DNA of 64,000 bases, taken from positions 37,056 to 101,055 of the forward strand of contig DXBT01000036.1 in NCBI GenBank assembly GCA_019116365.1, in the 5' to 3' direction. The notes beneath the pieces are model-generated. The model did not search any database. It was not told the origin of the DNA and saw only the letters and a program-made list of their open reading frames with translations. Shown here piece by piece: positions 43,655-53,400 of this stretch; the stretch's first letter is position 1; each line of letters opens with the position of its first letter. This stretch comes from Barnesiella merdipullorum. Its GTDB lineage: Bacteria; Bacteroidota; Bacteroidia; Bacteroidales; Barnesiellaceae. Made by a program: the position numbers and the translations under genes.

Positions 43655-44761
43655 TTAATCGTTTATGACCGAGAGCAGGGTCTGTGCCTTGGCTTCGGTC
43701 TCACTCCATTCACTTGCAGGTTGCGACTGGGCTGTCAAACCGCCACCTACATACAATCTCACAGACCAATCGTCCACCTCCATGCAGCGCAGATTGACAA
43801 ACAGGTGCATCCCGTCTGCCTGCACTGGTCCCAGATAGCCGCCATAGTAGCGGCGCCGGTGTGGTTCCACGCGATCAATCCAAACTTTCGCGGCCTCTTT
43901 GGGATATCCCCCGACGGCCGGTGTCGGGTGCAGAGCGCACAAAATATCGTTCAACTGGTTGTTGTTCAAGTCACCTTCGACCGAGATGGGAGTACACAGA
44001 TGCTCTACCTGTGCCGCCACTTTCGTAAAACGGCTCCCCACGACCGGGGTGAGCCCGCCATGTTCAAGGGCTGTGACAATCGTGTCGGCCACAATCTGCT
44101 GCTCCTCTCGCTCCTTCTCGCCCCACTCACCCGGGGTACCGGCCTTGCGGGTACCAGCCAGCGCCATGGTCGATAGTTTGCAACCGGCATAGTCGAGCAG
44201 CGTCTCGGGAGTAGCTCCCATCCAGCGTCCATGCCCGGGCAGATGAACCCAACTGACAAAGGCCCCGGGGTATTTCGCCGCCAGCCGCAGGAAAAGGTCG
44301 GCATCGGCAAGAGACGGGCGACGCAACGTAACGGTGCGCGAGAGGACCGCTTTGCGCAACTCGCCACGACGCATGGCCCCGATGAGGGTCAAGGCCTGTT
44401 GTTCATACGAGGCATAATCGGTATCGCAGGTGGGCATAGGCTCATCGCTCGTAACGGAAGAATCGGCACAAAGGTTCAGCGACTCCAGGTCTATTGCTTC
44501 GGCCGGTATCGGTCGCACCGGGAAAAAGAATGAAGGCAAAGCAGCCGTATCGAAAGGGGCAAAGAGGAAACCCTCCCCCCCACCGACGATGCCGCCACCG
44601 GCAAGAGCTACCAGCGCATCGGCTCGACAAGCGCCCCAGTAAAAGACCGACTCGCCCGGCATTCTGAAGGCAAAAGCCGGGAAACGCTGCGCAAGGCTCT
44701 GTCCGAAAGCCTGCGTCAAGAGAGTCGTTGCCCGAGAAGCGGGGTCCATGGCGACAGGCAT
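43655..44761 (-). CDS. menF: Isochorismate synthase (MenF-type)
   Basis: 368 residues, a chorismate-binding enzyme. The catalytic lysine region is ELRKAVLSRTVTLRRPS (about 134-150). FVSWVHLPGHGRWMGATPE (substrate loop), MALAGTRKAGTPGEWGEKE and the metal-binding HPTPAVGGYPKE and RRYYGGYLG follow. It converts chorismate to isochorismate. Its ATG overlaps the rimO stop by one base (TAATG), so the men genes are translationally linked to rimO. An ATG four codons in is also possible. Confidence 0.92.
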   Translation of the reverse strand: MPVAMDPASRATTLLTQAFGQSLAQRFPAFAFRMPGESVFYWGACRADALVALAGGGIVGGGEGFLFAPFDTAALPSFFFPVRPIPAEAIDLESLNLCADSSVTSDEPMPTCDTDYASYEQQALTLIGAMRRGELRKAVLSRTVTLRRPSLADADLFLRLAAKYPGAFVSWVHLPGHGRWMGATPETLLDYAGCKLSTMALAGTRKAGTPGEWGEKEREEQQIVADTIVTALEHGGLTPVVGSRFTKVAAQVEHLCTPISVEGDLNNNQLNDILCALHPTPAVGGYPKEAAKVWIDRVEPHRRRYYGGYLGPVQADGMHLFVNLRCMEVDDWSVRLYVGGGLTAQSQPASEWSETEAKAQTLLSVIND

Positions 44762-46068
44762 TACAGGTTGTCGTTTACAGGTTCGGCCATGAGTTCATAG
44801 GGCATGGCATCGACAATCTTCACCCGGCAGAATTCGCCAATAGGTAACGTGCGGGTCTTGGCAATGAGTACCTCGGGATCGACCTCGGGCGAGTCGTACT
44901 CGGTGCGACCCACATAATAGTCGTCTTCCTCGCGGTCCACCATCACGTCGAACTCCTGCCCCACCTTCGAGCGGTTGCTCTCGAGGGCAACCTCCTCCTG
45001 CAAGGCCATCAACTCGTCGAGCCGGGCCTGCTTCACCTCCTCGGGAATCGAGTCGGGGAAATGGTTGGCGGCATAGGTTCCCTCCTCCTCGGAGTAGGCA
45101 AAGGCTCCCATGCGCTCAAACCGGGCCTCGCGCACAAACTGCTTCAGCTCCTCAAAGTCCTCGTCGGTCTCACCGGGATAACCCACCATGAGGGTGGTGC
45201 GTATGTGGATACCGGGCACCTCGGCCCGGATGCGTTTCAGCAAATCATAGGTCTCCTGCTTGGTCACATGACGGCGCATGTCGGCAAGAATATGGTCGCT
45301 GATGTGCTGCAAGGCAATGTCGAGATAGTTGCACACATTGGGATGACGCCGCATCACCGGCAGAATCTCGTAGGGGAACTGCGAAGGATAGGCATAGTGC
45401 AGACGTATCCACTTCACCCCGGGAATCTGTGCCATGCGGTCGATGAGTTCGGGCAACTTCAGTTCGCCATACAGGTCGAGCCCGTAGGACGACAGGTCCT
45501 GGGCGATAATCTGGAACTCCTTCACGCCGCGGGCCACCAGCGAGCGCACCTCGTCGAGCAGCTCGTCCATGGGATAGGATACAAAACGGCCTGTAATGAG
45601 GGGTATCGCACAGTAGGAGCAGAAGCGGTTGCACCCCTCGGCAATCTTCACATAGGCGTAGTGCGGGGGTGTGGTGAGCACACGGCCGAAATCCTTGGCG
45701 TCGTCGTTGCAGGCTCCCAGGTCGTGCAGCAGGTTGGTCCAGTCGAACTTCCCGTAGAACTTGTCCACCTCGGGAATCTCGGTCTCGAGCTCCTCGCGAT
45801 AGCGCTGCGAGAGGCAGCCCATCACATAGAGGTGGCGTATCTTGCGGGCCTTCTTGGCCTCGACCATTTGCAGAATCATCTCGATCGACTCCTCCTTGGC
45901 GTCTCCGATAAATCCGCAGGTATTGACCACCACATATTCGCTCGACACCTTCTCGGGATCGTGACGCACTTTGTAACCGGCTTCGGAGAAACGATGCATG
46001 AGCCGTTCCGAATCGACCAGATTCTTGGAGCAGCCCAACGTAATAATATCGACGCTATTCTTTATCAT
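44761..46068 (-). CDS. rimO: Ribosomal protein uS12 methylthiotransferase RimO
   Basis: 435 residues. The N-terminal UPF0004 domain binds one Fe-S cluster through Cys13, Cys51 and Cys85. The radical-SAM cluster uses Cys146, Cys150 and Cys153 (CNRFCSYC). A C-terminal TRAM domain follows (about 370-435). The enzyme adds a methylthio group to Asp of ribosomal protein S12. It heads the rimO-men gene string, and a terminator-shaped hairpin sits only 22 bp before its start. Confidence 0.96.
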   Translation of the reverse strand: MIKNSVDIITLGCSKNLVDSERLMHRFSEAGYKVRHDPEKVSSEYVVVNTCGFIGDAKEESIEMILQMVEAKKARKIRHLYVMGCLSQRYREELETEIPEVDKFYGKFDWTNLLHDLGACNDDAKDFGRVLTTPPHYAYVKIAEGCNRFCSYCAIPLITGRFVSYPMDELLDEVRSLVARGVKEFQIIAQDLSSYGLDLYGELKLPELIDRMAQIPGVKWIRLHYAYPSQFPYEILPVMRRHPNVCNYLDIALQHISDHILADMRRHVTKQETYDLLKRIRAEVPGIHIRTTLMVGYPGETDEDFEELKQFVREARFERMGAFAYSEEEGTYAANHFPDSIPEEVKQARLDELMALQEEVALESNRSKVGQEFDVMVDREEDDYYVGRTEYDSPEVDPEVLIAKTRTLPIGEFCRVKIVDAMPYELMAEPVNDNL

Positions 46069-46081
46069 CTTGACATTACAT

Positions 46082-46126
46082 AAAAAAAAGACGGCTACGA
46101 GAGTCGATACTCGACTCCCCAGCCGT
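46082..46126 (-). terminator. Terminator of ftsY, or leader hairpin of rimO-men
   Basis: On the minus strand ACGGCT..AGTCGA..TCGACT..AGCCGT (46126-46091) forms two stacked stems, followed by CTTTTTTTT (46090-46082). It lies just before rimO, with no room for a promoter in between. Confidence 0.82.
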
Positions 46127-46144
46127 AAATGGGAAATTCAAAAA

Positions 46145-47098
46145 TCAATCACCGAACAGGGAATCGACGAACTCTTTCCGGCGGAATACCTGCAAGTCTT
46201 CCATGCCCTCGCCCAACCCAATGTACTTGACGGGGATTTTGAAGTGGTCCGATATACCGATGACCACACCCCCCTTGGCCGTACCGTCGAGCTTGGTTAT
46301 CGCCAGCTCGTTTACCTCGGTGGCTGCCGTAAACTGTTTGGCCTGTTCAAAGGCATTCTGCCCGGTCGAGCCGTCGAGCACCAGCAGCACCTCGTGCGGA
46401 GCCCCGGGCACGATCTTTTCCATCACCTTCTTGATTTTGGTTAGCTCGTTCATCAGGTTCAGCTTGTTGTGCAGACGACCGGCGGTATCGATAATCACCA
46501 CATCGGCATTGTTGGCTTTGGCCGAGCTGAGGGTATCGAAGGCTACCGAAGCAGGGTCGGCCCCCATCTTCTGTTTCACCACGGGTACACCTACCCGCTC
46601 GCCCCAAATCATCAACTGCTCTACGGCGGCGGCCCTGAAGGTATCGGCGGCACCCAGATAGACGCTGTAGCCGCGCTTCTTGTACTGGTAGGCCAGCTTT
46701 CCAATCGTGGTCGTCTTGCCCACACCGTTCACGCCCACAACCATAATCACATAGGGTTTCTTGTCGACAGGCACGGTAAACTCGCCCTCCTCTTCCACAC
46801 CGTTTTCGGTCAAGAGCGCGGTGATCTCTTCGCGAAGAATACGATTCAGCTCGTTGGTATTGATATATTTGTCACGAGCCACCCGTTTTTCGATACGCTC
46901 GATGATGCGCAGCGTAGTCTCTACGCCCACATCCGAGGTAATGAGCACCTCTTCCAAATCGTCCAGAATGGCATCATCGACCTGAGACTTCCCGGCCACG
47001 ATGCGGGCCAGTTTGGAAAACACGCCCTCTTTGGTTTTGGAGAGCCCTTTGTCCAGGGTCTCCTTTTTCTCTCTCGAAAAGAAATCAAAAAATCCCAT
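46145..47098 (-). CDS. ftsY: Signal recognition particle receptor FtsY
   Basis: 317 residues from the ATG at 47098 (MGFFDFFSREKKETLDKGL). The -7 box at 47145-47152 rules out the longer reading from 47140. It has the compact form without a long acidic A domain. The N domain comes first, then the GTPase G domain with GVNGVGKTTTIGKLAYQYK (G1), DTFRAAAVEQL, IIDTAGRLHNK (G3), TKLDGTAKGG (G4) and YIGLGEGMEDL. It receives SRP-ribosome complexes at the inner membrane. Confidence 0.97.
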   Translation of the reverse strand: MGFFDFFSREKKETLDKGLSKTKEGVFSKLARIVAGKSQVDDAILDDLEEVLITSDVGVETTLRIIERIEKRVARDKYINTNELNRILREEITALLTENGVEEEGEFTVPVDKKPYVIMVVGVNGVGKTTTIGKLAYQYKKRGYSVYLGAADTFRAAAVEQLMIWGERVGVPVVKQKMGADPASVAFDTLSSAKANNADVVIIDTAGRLHNKLNLMNELTKIKKVMEKIVPGAPHEVLLVLDGSTGQNAFEQAKQFTAATEVNELAITKLDGTAKGGVVIGISDHFKIPVKYIGLGEGMEDLQVFRRKEFVDSLFGD

Positions 47099-47144
47099 AT
47101 GTGAATATTTAATATGTCGTCGTGCAGAGCTACTGCACATTATG

Positions 47145-47152
47145 CAAAGCTA
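47145..47152 (-). promoter_or_regulatory. -7 promoter box of ftsY
   Basis: TAGCTTTG on the minus strand, just below the terminator of the ribosomal-protein genes. The transcript would start near 47138, downstream of the first in-frame ATG. Confidence 0.55.
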
Positions 47153-47166
47153 TAAAATTATCATGG

Positions 47167-47207
47167 TAAAAAAAAACTTCCTTACACATTTTGTATAAGA
47201 AAGTTTT
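47167..47207 (-). terminator. Terminator of the rpmB-rpmG-DUF4295 genes
   Basis: AAAACTTTCTTA (47207-47196) pairs with TAAGGAAGTTTT (47184-47173), one mismatch, followed by a T run on the minus strand. Confidence 0.8.
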
Positions 47208-47230
47208 CTTTATATTGCGCTAATTATGAC

Positions 47231-47383
47231 TTACTTACTCAGTACGTCCTTCACCGAGTCGTTGGGTACCATTTCCTCTTGGAACGTGTAAGCACCCGTT
47301 TTCGGCGATTTCACCATTTTAATCACTTTAGAATAAGTACGGCCTTCGCCTTTTTGCAACGATGCAACTGTTTTCTTTGCCAT
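47231..47383 (-). CDS. DUF4295 mini-protein of the ribosomal-protein cluster
   Basis: 50 residues, beginning MAKKTVASLQKGEGRTYSKV and ending NDSVKDVLSK. It is too short for most length cut-offs, but it is a known Bacteroidetes-specific family (DUF4295) nearly always found beside L28 and L33, as here (14 bp after rpmG). It is basic at the N-terminus, which suggests contact with RNA or the ribosome. Its function is not established. Confidence 0.88.
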   Translation of the reverse strand: MAKKTVASLQKGEGRTYSKVIKMVKSPKTGAYTFQEEMVPNDSVKDVLSK

Positions 47384-47397
47384 GGTTCAATCCTTCC

Positions 47398-47586
47398 TTA
47401 TTTTATTTCTTTGTGTACAGTAACTCTTTTCAGAATGGGGTTGTATTTTTTCAACTCCAAACGCTCTGTGGTATTTTTTCTGTTCTTGGTGGTAATATAA
47501 CGCGACGTTCCAGGCATACCACTAGCCTTGTGCTCCGTGCACTCAAGGATTACTTGAACGCGATTACCTTTTGCTTTCTTTGCCAT
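47398..47586 (-). CDS. rpmG: 50S ribosomal protein L33
   Basis: 62 residues, MAKKAKGNRVQVILECTEHK then GTSRYITTKNRKNTTERLEL and KKYNPILKRVTVHKEIK, the complete family pattern. Only one cysteine remains (LECTEH), so this is the form without the four-Cys zinc site. It follows rpmB after 3 bp. Confidence 0.97.
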   Translation of the reverse strand: MAKKAKGNRVQVILECTEHKASGMPGTSRYITTKNRKNTTERLELKKYNPILKRVTVHKEIK

Positions 47587-47589
47587 ATC

Positions 47590-47844
47590 TTAATACAACA
47601 TTTTTACTTCAGTTAAATACCCATTTCCGGCAGCTTGTTTGAGAGCTGCGTCTAATCCCATTTTATTGATTGTACGAAGACCGGCAGCCGACAGTGTAAG
47701 CGTGATCCAGCAATCCTGTTCTACCCAATAAAATTTCTTCGTAAAGAGGTTGACATTGAATCTTCTTTTCGTTCTTCTTTTCGAGTGCGAAACGTTGTTG
47801 CCAACCATTGCTTTTTTCCCTGTAATTTGACAAATCTTTGACAT
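47590..47844 (-). CDS. rpmB: 50S ribosomal protein L28
   Basis: 84 residues: MSKICQITGKKAMVGNNVSH, SKRRTKRRFNVNLFTKKFYW, then VTLSAAGLRTINKMG-type residues, typical of L28. It is the first of the three small genes rpmB-rpmG-DUF4295. A near-consensus box TTACTTTG on the minus strand at 47896-47903 is the best promoter candidate. Confidence 0.97.
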   Translation of the reverse strand: MSKICQITGKKAMVGNNVSHSKRRTKRRFNVNLFTKKFYWVEQDCWITLTLSAAGLRTINKMGLDAALKQAAGNGYLTEVKMLY

Positions 47845-47965
47845 CGCTATCTATTATTTTATTTGTTTTTTCTTACTGCTTTCGCAAACAGAGTGCAAAG
47901 TAAAGCATTTTAAGAATAGGTTCCAAATTTTTAGCCTATTAAAATAGAAACTTTTTCCGTTCACC

Positions 47966-49207
47966 CTACTCGGTGAGGAGCTGTACCAGCATGAGTAGTG
48001 CCGCTTGCGTGGCCCGCGAAATCACCTGCTCGCGGTCTCCTTCGAAGTGGAAACACTCGACTTTGTCGCGCGTGCCGTAACGGGCGGCAATCCACACCGT
48101 GCCTACCGGTTTCTCGACACTGCCTCCACCCGGACCGGCAATGCCCGAGGTGGCCACCGCACAATCGACCGAGAGCAACCGCTGCACACCGGCCGTCATC
48201 TGCAACACGGTATCGCGGCTCACGGCTCCGCACTGCTCGAGGGTCTGGGGCGAGACTTGCAGCACATGCTCTTTCACCTCGTTGGCATAAGCCACGACAC
48301 TGCCTTTGAAATAGACCGAGCTACCGGCCACGCGTGTAATCTCGTGGGCTATGTTGCCGCCGGTGCAACTCTCGGCCGTGGCTACCGTCTCGCCTCGCCG
48401 GGCCAGGATGAGCCCCACGGCTCCGGCCAATGTGGTATCGGTATCGCAAAACAGATGCGGACCCAACTGGGCTTTCAACTTGGCAAACTCACCGTCTATA
48501 ACCATCTGCAACTGGGCCTCATCGTCGCCGCGGGCCGTAAGCCGCAGGCGGATAACACCGGGCGTGGGCAGATAGGCCAACTTGATGCAGGCCGGCAACT
48601 GACGCTCGAAATCGACAAGCGATTCGGAGAGGCGCGACTCGGTAAAGTCCTTGACCAGACAGGTGCGGTGCAAGATGGCCGAGTGGTCGCTGAAGTGGTG
48701 ACGCAACCGGTCGATAACGGTCTGTTGCATTACCGTCTTCATCTCCATGGGGACACCCGGCATCGATACCAATACCTTACCCTCGCGCTCGAACCACATG
48801 ACGGGCGCCGTGCCCACCGGGTTCTCTATGACGGTGCACACGTCGGGCACATAGGCCTGGTCGTGTGTCGAGGTGTTCATCTGCAAATGGCGCCGACGAA
48901 AAATCTCCTCGACATGGGCACACACCGTCTCGTCGAAGACCATCTTGCCACCGAAATAGCGGCAGAGGGTCTGCTTGGTAATATCGTCTTTCGTGGGACC
49001 CAGGCCGCCGGTCATCAGCACCACATCGACTCGACTGAACGAACTGTCGAGCGCATCGGTAATCTCGCGCTCCCGGTCTCGCACGGTGGTAATTTCGGTA
49101 ACCTCCCACCCCACATGATTCAACTCGCGGGCAATCCACCCCGAGTTGGTATCGGTGACCTGCCCGATTAGCAGTTCGTCGCCGATAACAATAATCTCGA
49201 CATTCAT
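47966..49207 (-). CDS. cinA: CinA-family protein (nucleotide-binding plus C-terminal amidase domain)
   Basis: 413 residues. The N-terminal MoCF-like domain is IIVIGDELLIGQVTDTNSGW and MTGGLGPTKDDIT, where relatives hydrolyse ADP-ribose or related nucleotides. The C-terminal CinA domain (about 255-410), a nicotinamide-mononucleotide deamidase in PncC relatives, has TVATAESCTGGNIAHEITRV and GPGGGSVEKPVGTVWIA. A role in NAD salvage is likely; the competence link in the name applies to other bacteria. It lies 12 bp after tsaD on the same transcript. Confidence 0.94.
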   Translation of the reverse strand: MNVEIIVIGDELLIGQVTDTNSGWIARELNHVGWEVTEITTVRDREREITDALDSSFSRVDVVLMTGGLGPTKDDITKQTLCRYFGGKMVFDETVCAHVEEIFRRRHLQMNTSTHDQAYVPDVCTVIENPVGTAPVMWFEREGKVLVSMPGVPMEMKTVMQQTVIDRLRHHFSDHSAILHRTCLVKDFTESRLSESLVDFERQLPACIKLAYLPTPGVIRLRLTARGDDEAQLQMVIDGEFAKLKAQLGPHLFCDTDTTLAGAVGLILARRGETVATAESCTGGNIAHEITRVAGSSVYFKGSVVAYANEVKEHVLQVSPQTLEQCGAVSRDTVLQMTAGVQRLLSVDCAVATSGIAGPGGGSVEKPVGTVWIAARYGTRDKVECFHFEGDREQVISRATQAALLMLVQLLTE

Positions 49208-49219
49208 GAGTTATGCATT

Positions 49220-50239
49220 TTATATCTCGACCCGGGCAAAGGGTGCCTTCTCGATACTGCAAAACTCTTTGTCCAGATACTTGTAATATCCTGTAATGGC
49301 CACCATGGCAGCATTGTCGGTAGTAAACGAGAAGGGCGGCAGATAGACCGTCCAGCCGTAGCGGCGGGCATACTCCTCAAAGGCGCCCCGCACGGCCGAA
49401 TTGGCCGAGACGCCGCCGGCTACAGCCACGTGCTTGATACCCGTCTGTTTCACCGCTTTATAGAGCTTGTCCATGAGTATATCGACAATCGTGGCCTGCA
49501 ACGAAGCACACAGGTCGCACTGGTTCTTGGCAATGAAATCGGGGTCTTCCTTCACGCGGTCGCGCAACAGGTAGAGGAACGAGGTCTTCAAACCGCTGAA
49601 GCTGTAATCGAGCCCGGGTATATGCGGTTTGTTCAAAGCAAAGGCCTTGGGATTTCCCTCCTTGGCCAGGCGATCGACTATCGGTCCGCCGGGATAGGGC
49701 AACCCCATCACCTTGGCACACTTGTCGAAGGCCTCGCCGGCTGCATCGTCGATAGTCTGCCCGATGACCGACATCTTGTTGTAGGCCTCTACCTTTATAA
49801 TCTGTGAGTTCCCGCCCGAAACGAGCAGACACAGGAAGGGAAAAGGAGGCCGCGTATTGTCGTCGGGCGAACGCTTGATGAAATGAGCCATCACATGAGC
49901 CTGCAAGTGGTTGACTTCGACCAGCGGAATATTGAGGGCCGTCGTGAATCCCTTGGCAAACGAGGTACCCACCAACAGCGACCCCATGAGGCCCGGCCCC
50001 CGGGTGAAGGCTACGGCATTCAACTCTTCGGGTTTGACCCCGGCCCGTTTCAGGGCCTCAGAAACCACGGGAATGATATTTTGCTGATGAGCTCGCGAAG
50101 CCAGTTCGGGTACCACACCGCCATAGGCTTCGTGCACGGCCTGGCTGGCAATCACATTCGACAGCATCACCTCGTCGCGAATCACAGCTGCCGAGGTATC
50201 GTCGCACGACGATTCTATGCCTAAGATTGTTACACTCAT
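49220..50239 (-). CDS. tsaD: tRNA N6-threonylcarbamoyladenosine transferase TsaD
   Basis: 339 residues from the ATG at 50239 (MSVTILGIESSCDDTSAAVI); a longer frame to 50314 includes the promoter box. ASKHA-fold ATPase: the metal-binding histidines are His111 and His115 (NHLQAHVMAH), with LLVSGGNSQIIKV, IDDAAGEAFDKCAK and VAGGVSANSAVR further on. With partner proteins it makes t6A37 in ANN-decoding tRNAs. It is divergent from the TamB-like gene. Confidence 0.97.
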   Translation of the reverse strand: MSVTILGIESSCDDTSAAVIRDEVMLSNVIASQAVHEAYGGVVPELASRAHQQNIIPVVSEALKRAGVKPEELNAVAFTRGPGLMGSLLVGTSFAKGFTTALNIPLVEVNHLQAHVMAHFIKRSPDDNTRPPFPFLCLLVSGGNSQIIKVEAYNKMSVIGQTIDDAAGEAFDKCAKVMGLPYPGGPIVDRLAKEGNPKAFALNKPHIPGLDYSFSGLKTSFLYLLRDRVKEDPDFIAKNQCDLCASLQATIVDILMDKLYKAVKQTGIKHVAVAGGVSANSAVRGAFEEYARRYGWTVYLPPFSFTTDNAAMVAITGYYKYLDKEFCSIEKAPFARVEI

Positions 50240-50291
50240 ATCGTATGGTTTATCTTTGATACTATAATAATGATCGCTCTTTCGAGGTCTG

Positions 50292-50299
50292 CAAAAATA
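50292..50299 (-). promoter_or_regulatory. -7 promoter box of tsaD
   Basis: TATTTTTG on the minus strand, about 53 bp before the chosen start. No proper -33 element is seen. Confidence 0.5.
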
Positions 50300-50397
50300 C
50301 ATATTTATAGGCAAAAAGCGCTCGACTTTACATTTTTTTTCACAACTCGTCCCGAAAGAAAAGAGCCGATTCTGTCGAAACTTTCAAAAGGATACAC

Positions 50398-50405
50398 TAT
50401 TTTTG
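50398..50405 (+). promoter_or_regulatory. -7 promoter box of the TamB-like gene
   Basis: TATTTTTG, only 13 bp before the ATG at 50419, so the leader would be about 7 nt. Confidence 0.5.
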
Positions 50406-50418
50406 TATCGTTTTAAAT

Positions 50419-53400
50419 ATGAGGAAATTCTATTCGGTATTTCGGATCCTTGTCCATATCGTTATCATCTCGATCATAGCGATATACACGCTCTCCTATA
50501 TCCTGCTGTCGATTCCCGGCGTACAGGACCGGGTGAGGCGTGTCGGTGTCAAAGAGCTCTCGACCCTGCTGGGCAGTCCCGTAGCCATCGACCGCATACA
50601 AATCTCGCCCTTCAACAAGCTCGAACTCTTCGGGGTCTATCTTCCCGACCAGAAGGGCGACACGCTGATGTATGCCAACAAGCTCTCGGCCGGTATTGCC
50701 CTCTCGGATCTCATATTCAACAAAGAGCTCATCTTCACCAACATCCAGTTGTTTGGTCTCAATGCCCACATCACACAGGCAACTCCCGACTCGGTCACCA
50801 ACCTGCAATTTGTCATCGATGCCTTCAAAAGCAAATCGGGCCAACCCAAAGAAAAAATCAAGTTCAAGATAAACAACGCCATCATTCGCCGGGGCAAAAT
50901 ACGCTACGACCTGCTGTCGGCCCCCCCGGCCGAACCGGGGCGATTCGATCCACACCACATCGAGGTGCACAACCTCTTGTCGAAACTCTCGATCAAGTCG
51001 CTCACCGGCGACTCGATTAATGTGGCGGTCAGACGAATGGCCTTTGACGAACGCTCGGGCTTCTCACTCAACCGGCTGCAATTCAAGTTGGAAGGCAATC
51101 GCCAACAGGTATCGCTGAGTGATTTCAAGATACAACTGCCCGGCAGCCTCATCGACATAAAGCCCCTCACGGCTACCCTGCCCGACTCGCTCTCGGCCCG
51201 CCAGATTATCGACAAGACCCGCTTCTCGCTGCAAATACCTCTGGCCCGGATAGCCTTGAACGACATAGCTCCGTTCGTTCCTCTGCTCAACGGAATCGAC
51301 ACCTCGGTCAATCTGTCGGTACACCTGTCGGGTACCCCCAACAATTTCTATGTGCACACCTTCGACTTCGATTTCGGGCAAGGGAGCATCACGGCCCACA
51401 GTCAAATCGCCGTCAAACAGATAACCGATGCCACCAACCGAAGCATCGTGTGCGACCCCATCACGCTGAACGCCTCGGCCGAAGGAATGGACCACATTCT
51501 GCAAAAGATCCCCTCTCTCACCGACGAGCAACGCCACACCATTGCCCGGTTGGGGCACATACAGTTCAGCGGCAATATTGCCAACCAGCATCGCGACCTG
51601 ACAGCCTGCGGTACCCTGACTACCGACCTGGGAACCATCCACTCCGACGTCACCGCCAAACAGAACGGGACTCCGGGTACGATACGCTATTCGGGCCTCA
51701 TCGAGTCGCAAAAGTTCAACCTGAACGGACTCTTTGCCGAAGGTAACCCCTACGGCGAAATCATCTTCAAGGTCGAGCTCGACAGCCGCAAGAGTCGCAA
51801 CCGGGCTCCCTCGGGTACACTTGCAGGCACCGTCAACTACTTCGAATACAAGGGCTACCCCTATGAAAACATCACCCTCAACGGCGAGTTCGGCGACAAC
51901 CGCTACAACGGCATCGCCCAAATCGACGATCCCAACGGACGGGTACAAGTGGAAGGCCTCGCCGTGCTGAAACAGCAGGAGTCGGAGTTTGACCTCAACC
52001 TGCAGGCTCGCGACATCCGCGTGGCCGAGTTGCGACTGATGCCCAAGTACAAGGGGTCCAAACTGGATTTCAACGCTACGGCCCAATTCACCGGCAACGA
52101 CCTCGACAATGCCGAGGGCTCGATATCGATCGACAGCCTGGTATTTACAAAGCCCGACGACGTGTTCACCATCGACCGGCTGAGCATCGAGGCTCACAAC
52201 CGACAGACACCGCAAAGTATCGCCATCACCTCGGACTACATCAACGGCTGGGTCGAGGGCAACTACAAATTCTCGTCACTGCCTCAATCGCTGCAACGCC
52301 TCGTGACCGATGCCCTCCCTTCGCTTCTGCCCCAACCGGCCGAAACGAAACCGAGCTCGCACCGGGTCAAAGGCAAAAAGAGAAAAGAGGTCGCTCCAAC
52401 GACACCCAACGACTTCCGATTCCGCTTCACCATCGAGCCCAATATGCACATGGCACAGGTGTTTGACCTGCCTATTACCCTTACCGACCGGGCCATTCTC
52501 GAAGGCGAAATGAACAGTACCCGCAGCACGGCTGTCGTTACCGGCGAGATACCCCATCTGTGGTATAAGAAGAGTCATATCGAAGACACCTATATCAGTG
52601 CCCGCAAAGACTCTGCCGACATGTACCTGTCGGTTGAAACCAATACCTATAACAAAAAGCAAATACGCACCACCTGGAGCCTGCGCAGCAAAGCCTGCAA
52701 AGACAACCTCGACCTGGTGCTCAACTGGAACAACGACACCAAATCGACCTTCTACGGCGAACTGAACACCTCGACCTCCTTCATGCGCACCCCCGACGAA
52801 GACAAGTTGCAGGTGCACACCCGCATCAATCCCTCGAAGCTCATCTTCAACGACACCATCTGGCAGATGAAACCGGCCGAACTTACCTTTACCGACAAAC
52901 GCCTCGAGATACGCGACTTCGAAATATCGCATGCCCCGCAATACATACTCATCGACGGTGTTGCCTCGGCCCTGGAGGACGACGAGCTCGACATAAAGCT
53001 CAACGACGTAGATCTCGACTACATATTCGGCACACTCAACATCAGGCATGTATCGTTCGGCGGCAATGCCACCGGCAACCTGGTGGCCTCGCACCTCTTC
53101 ACATCGGCCCCCCGACTCAGCACCGAGCAGTTCGATGTCAAGAACTTTGCCTATAACGGAGCTGTATTTGGCGACCTGCACCTCTTCAGCATGTGGGACA
53201 ACGACAACCAGGGTATCCTCATGAAAGGTTTTGTCGAGACGCCCGAAGAGAAACAGACCTATATCGACGGCTATATCTTCCCCACCAAAGACTCGCTCGC
53301 CCTCTCGTTCGACCCCGACCGGCTGAACATTGCCTTCCTGAACCCCTTTGTCGAAACCGTCATGACCGACCTCTCGGGAGTGGCCAGCGGGCATATCGAC

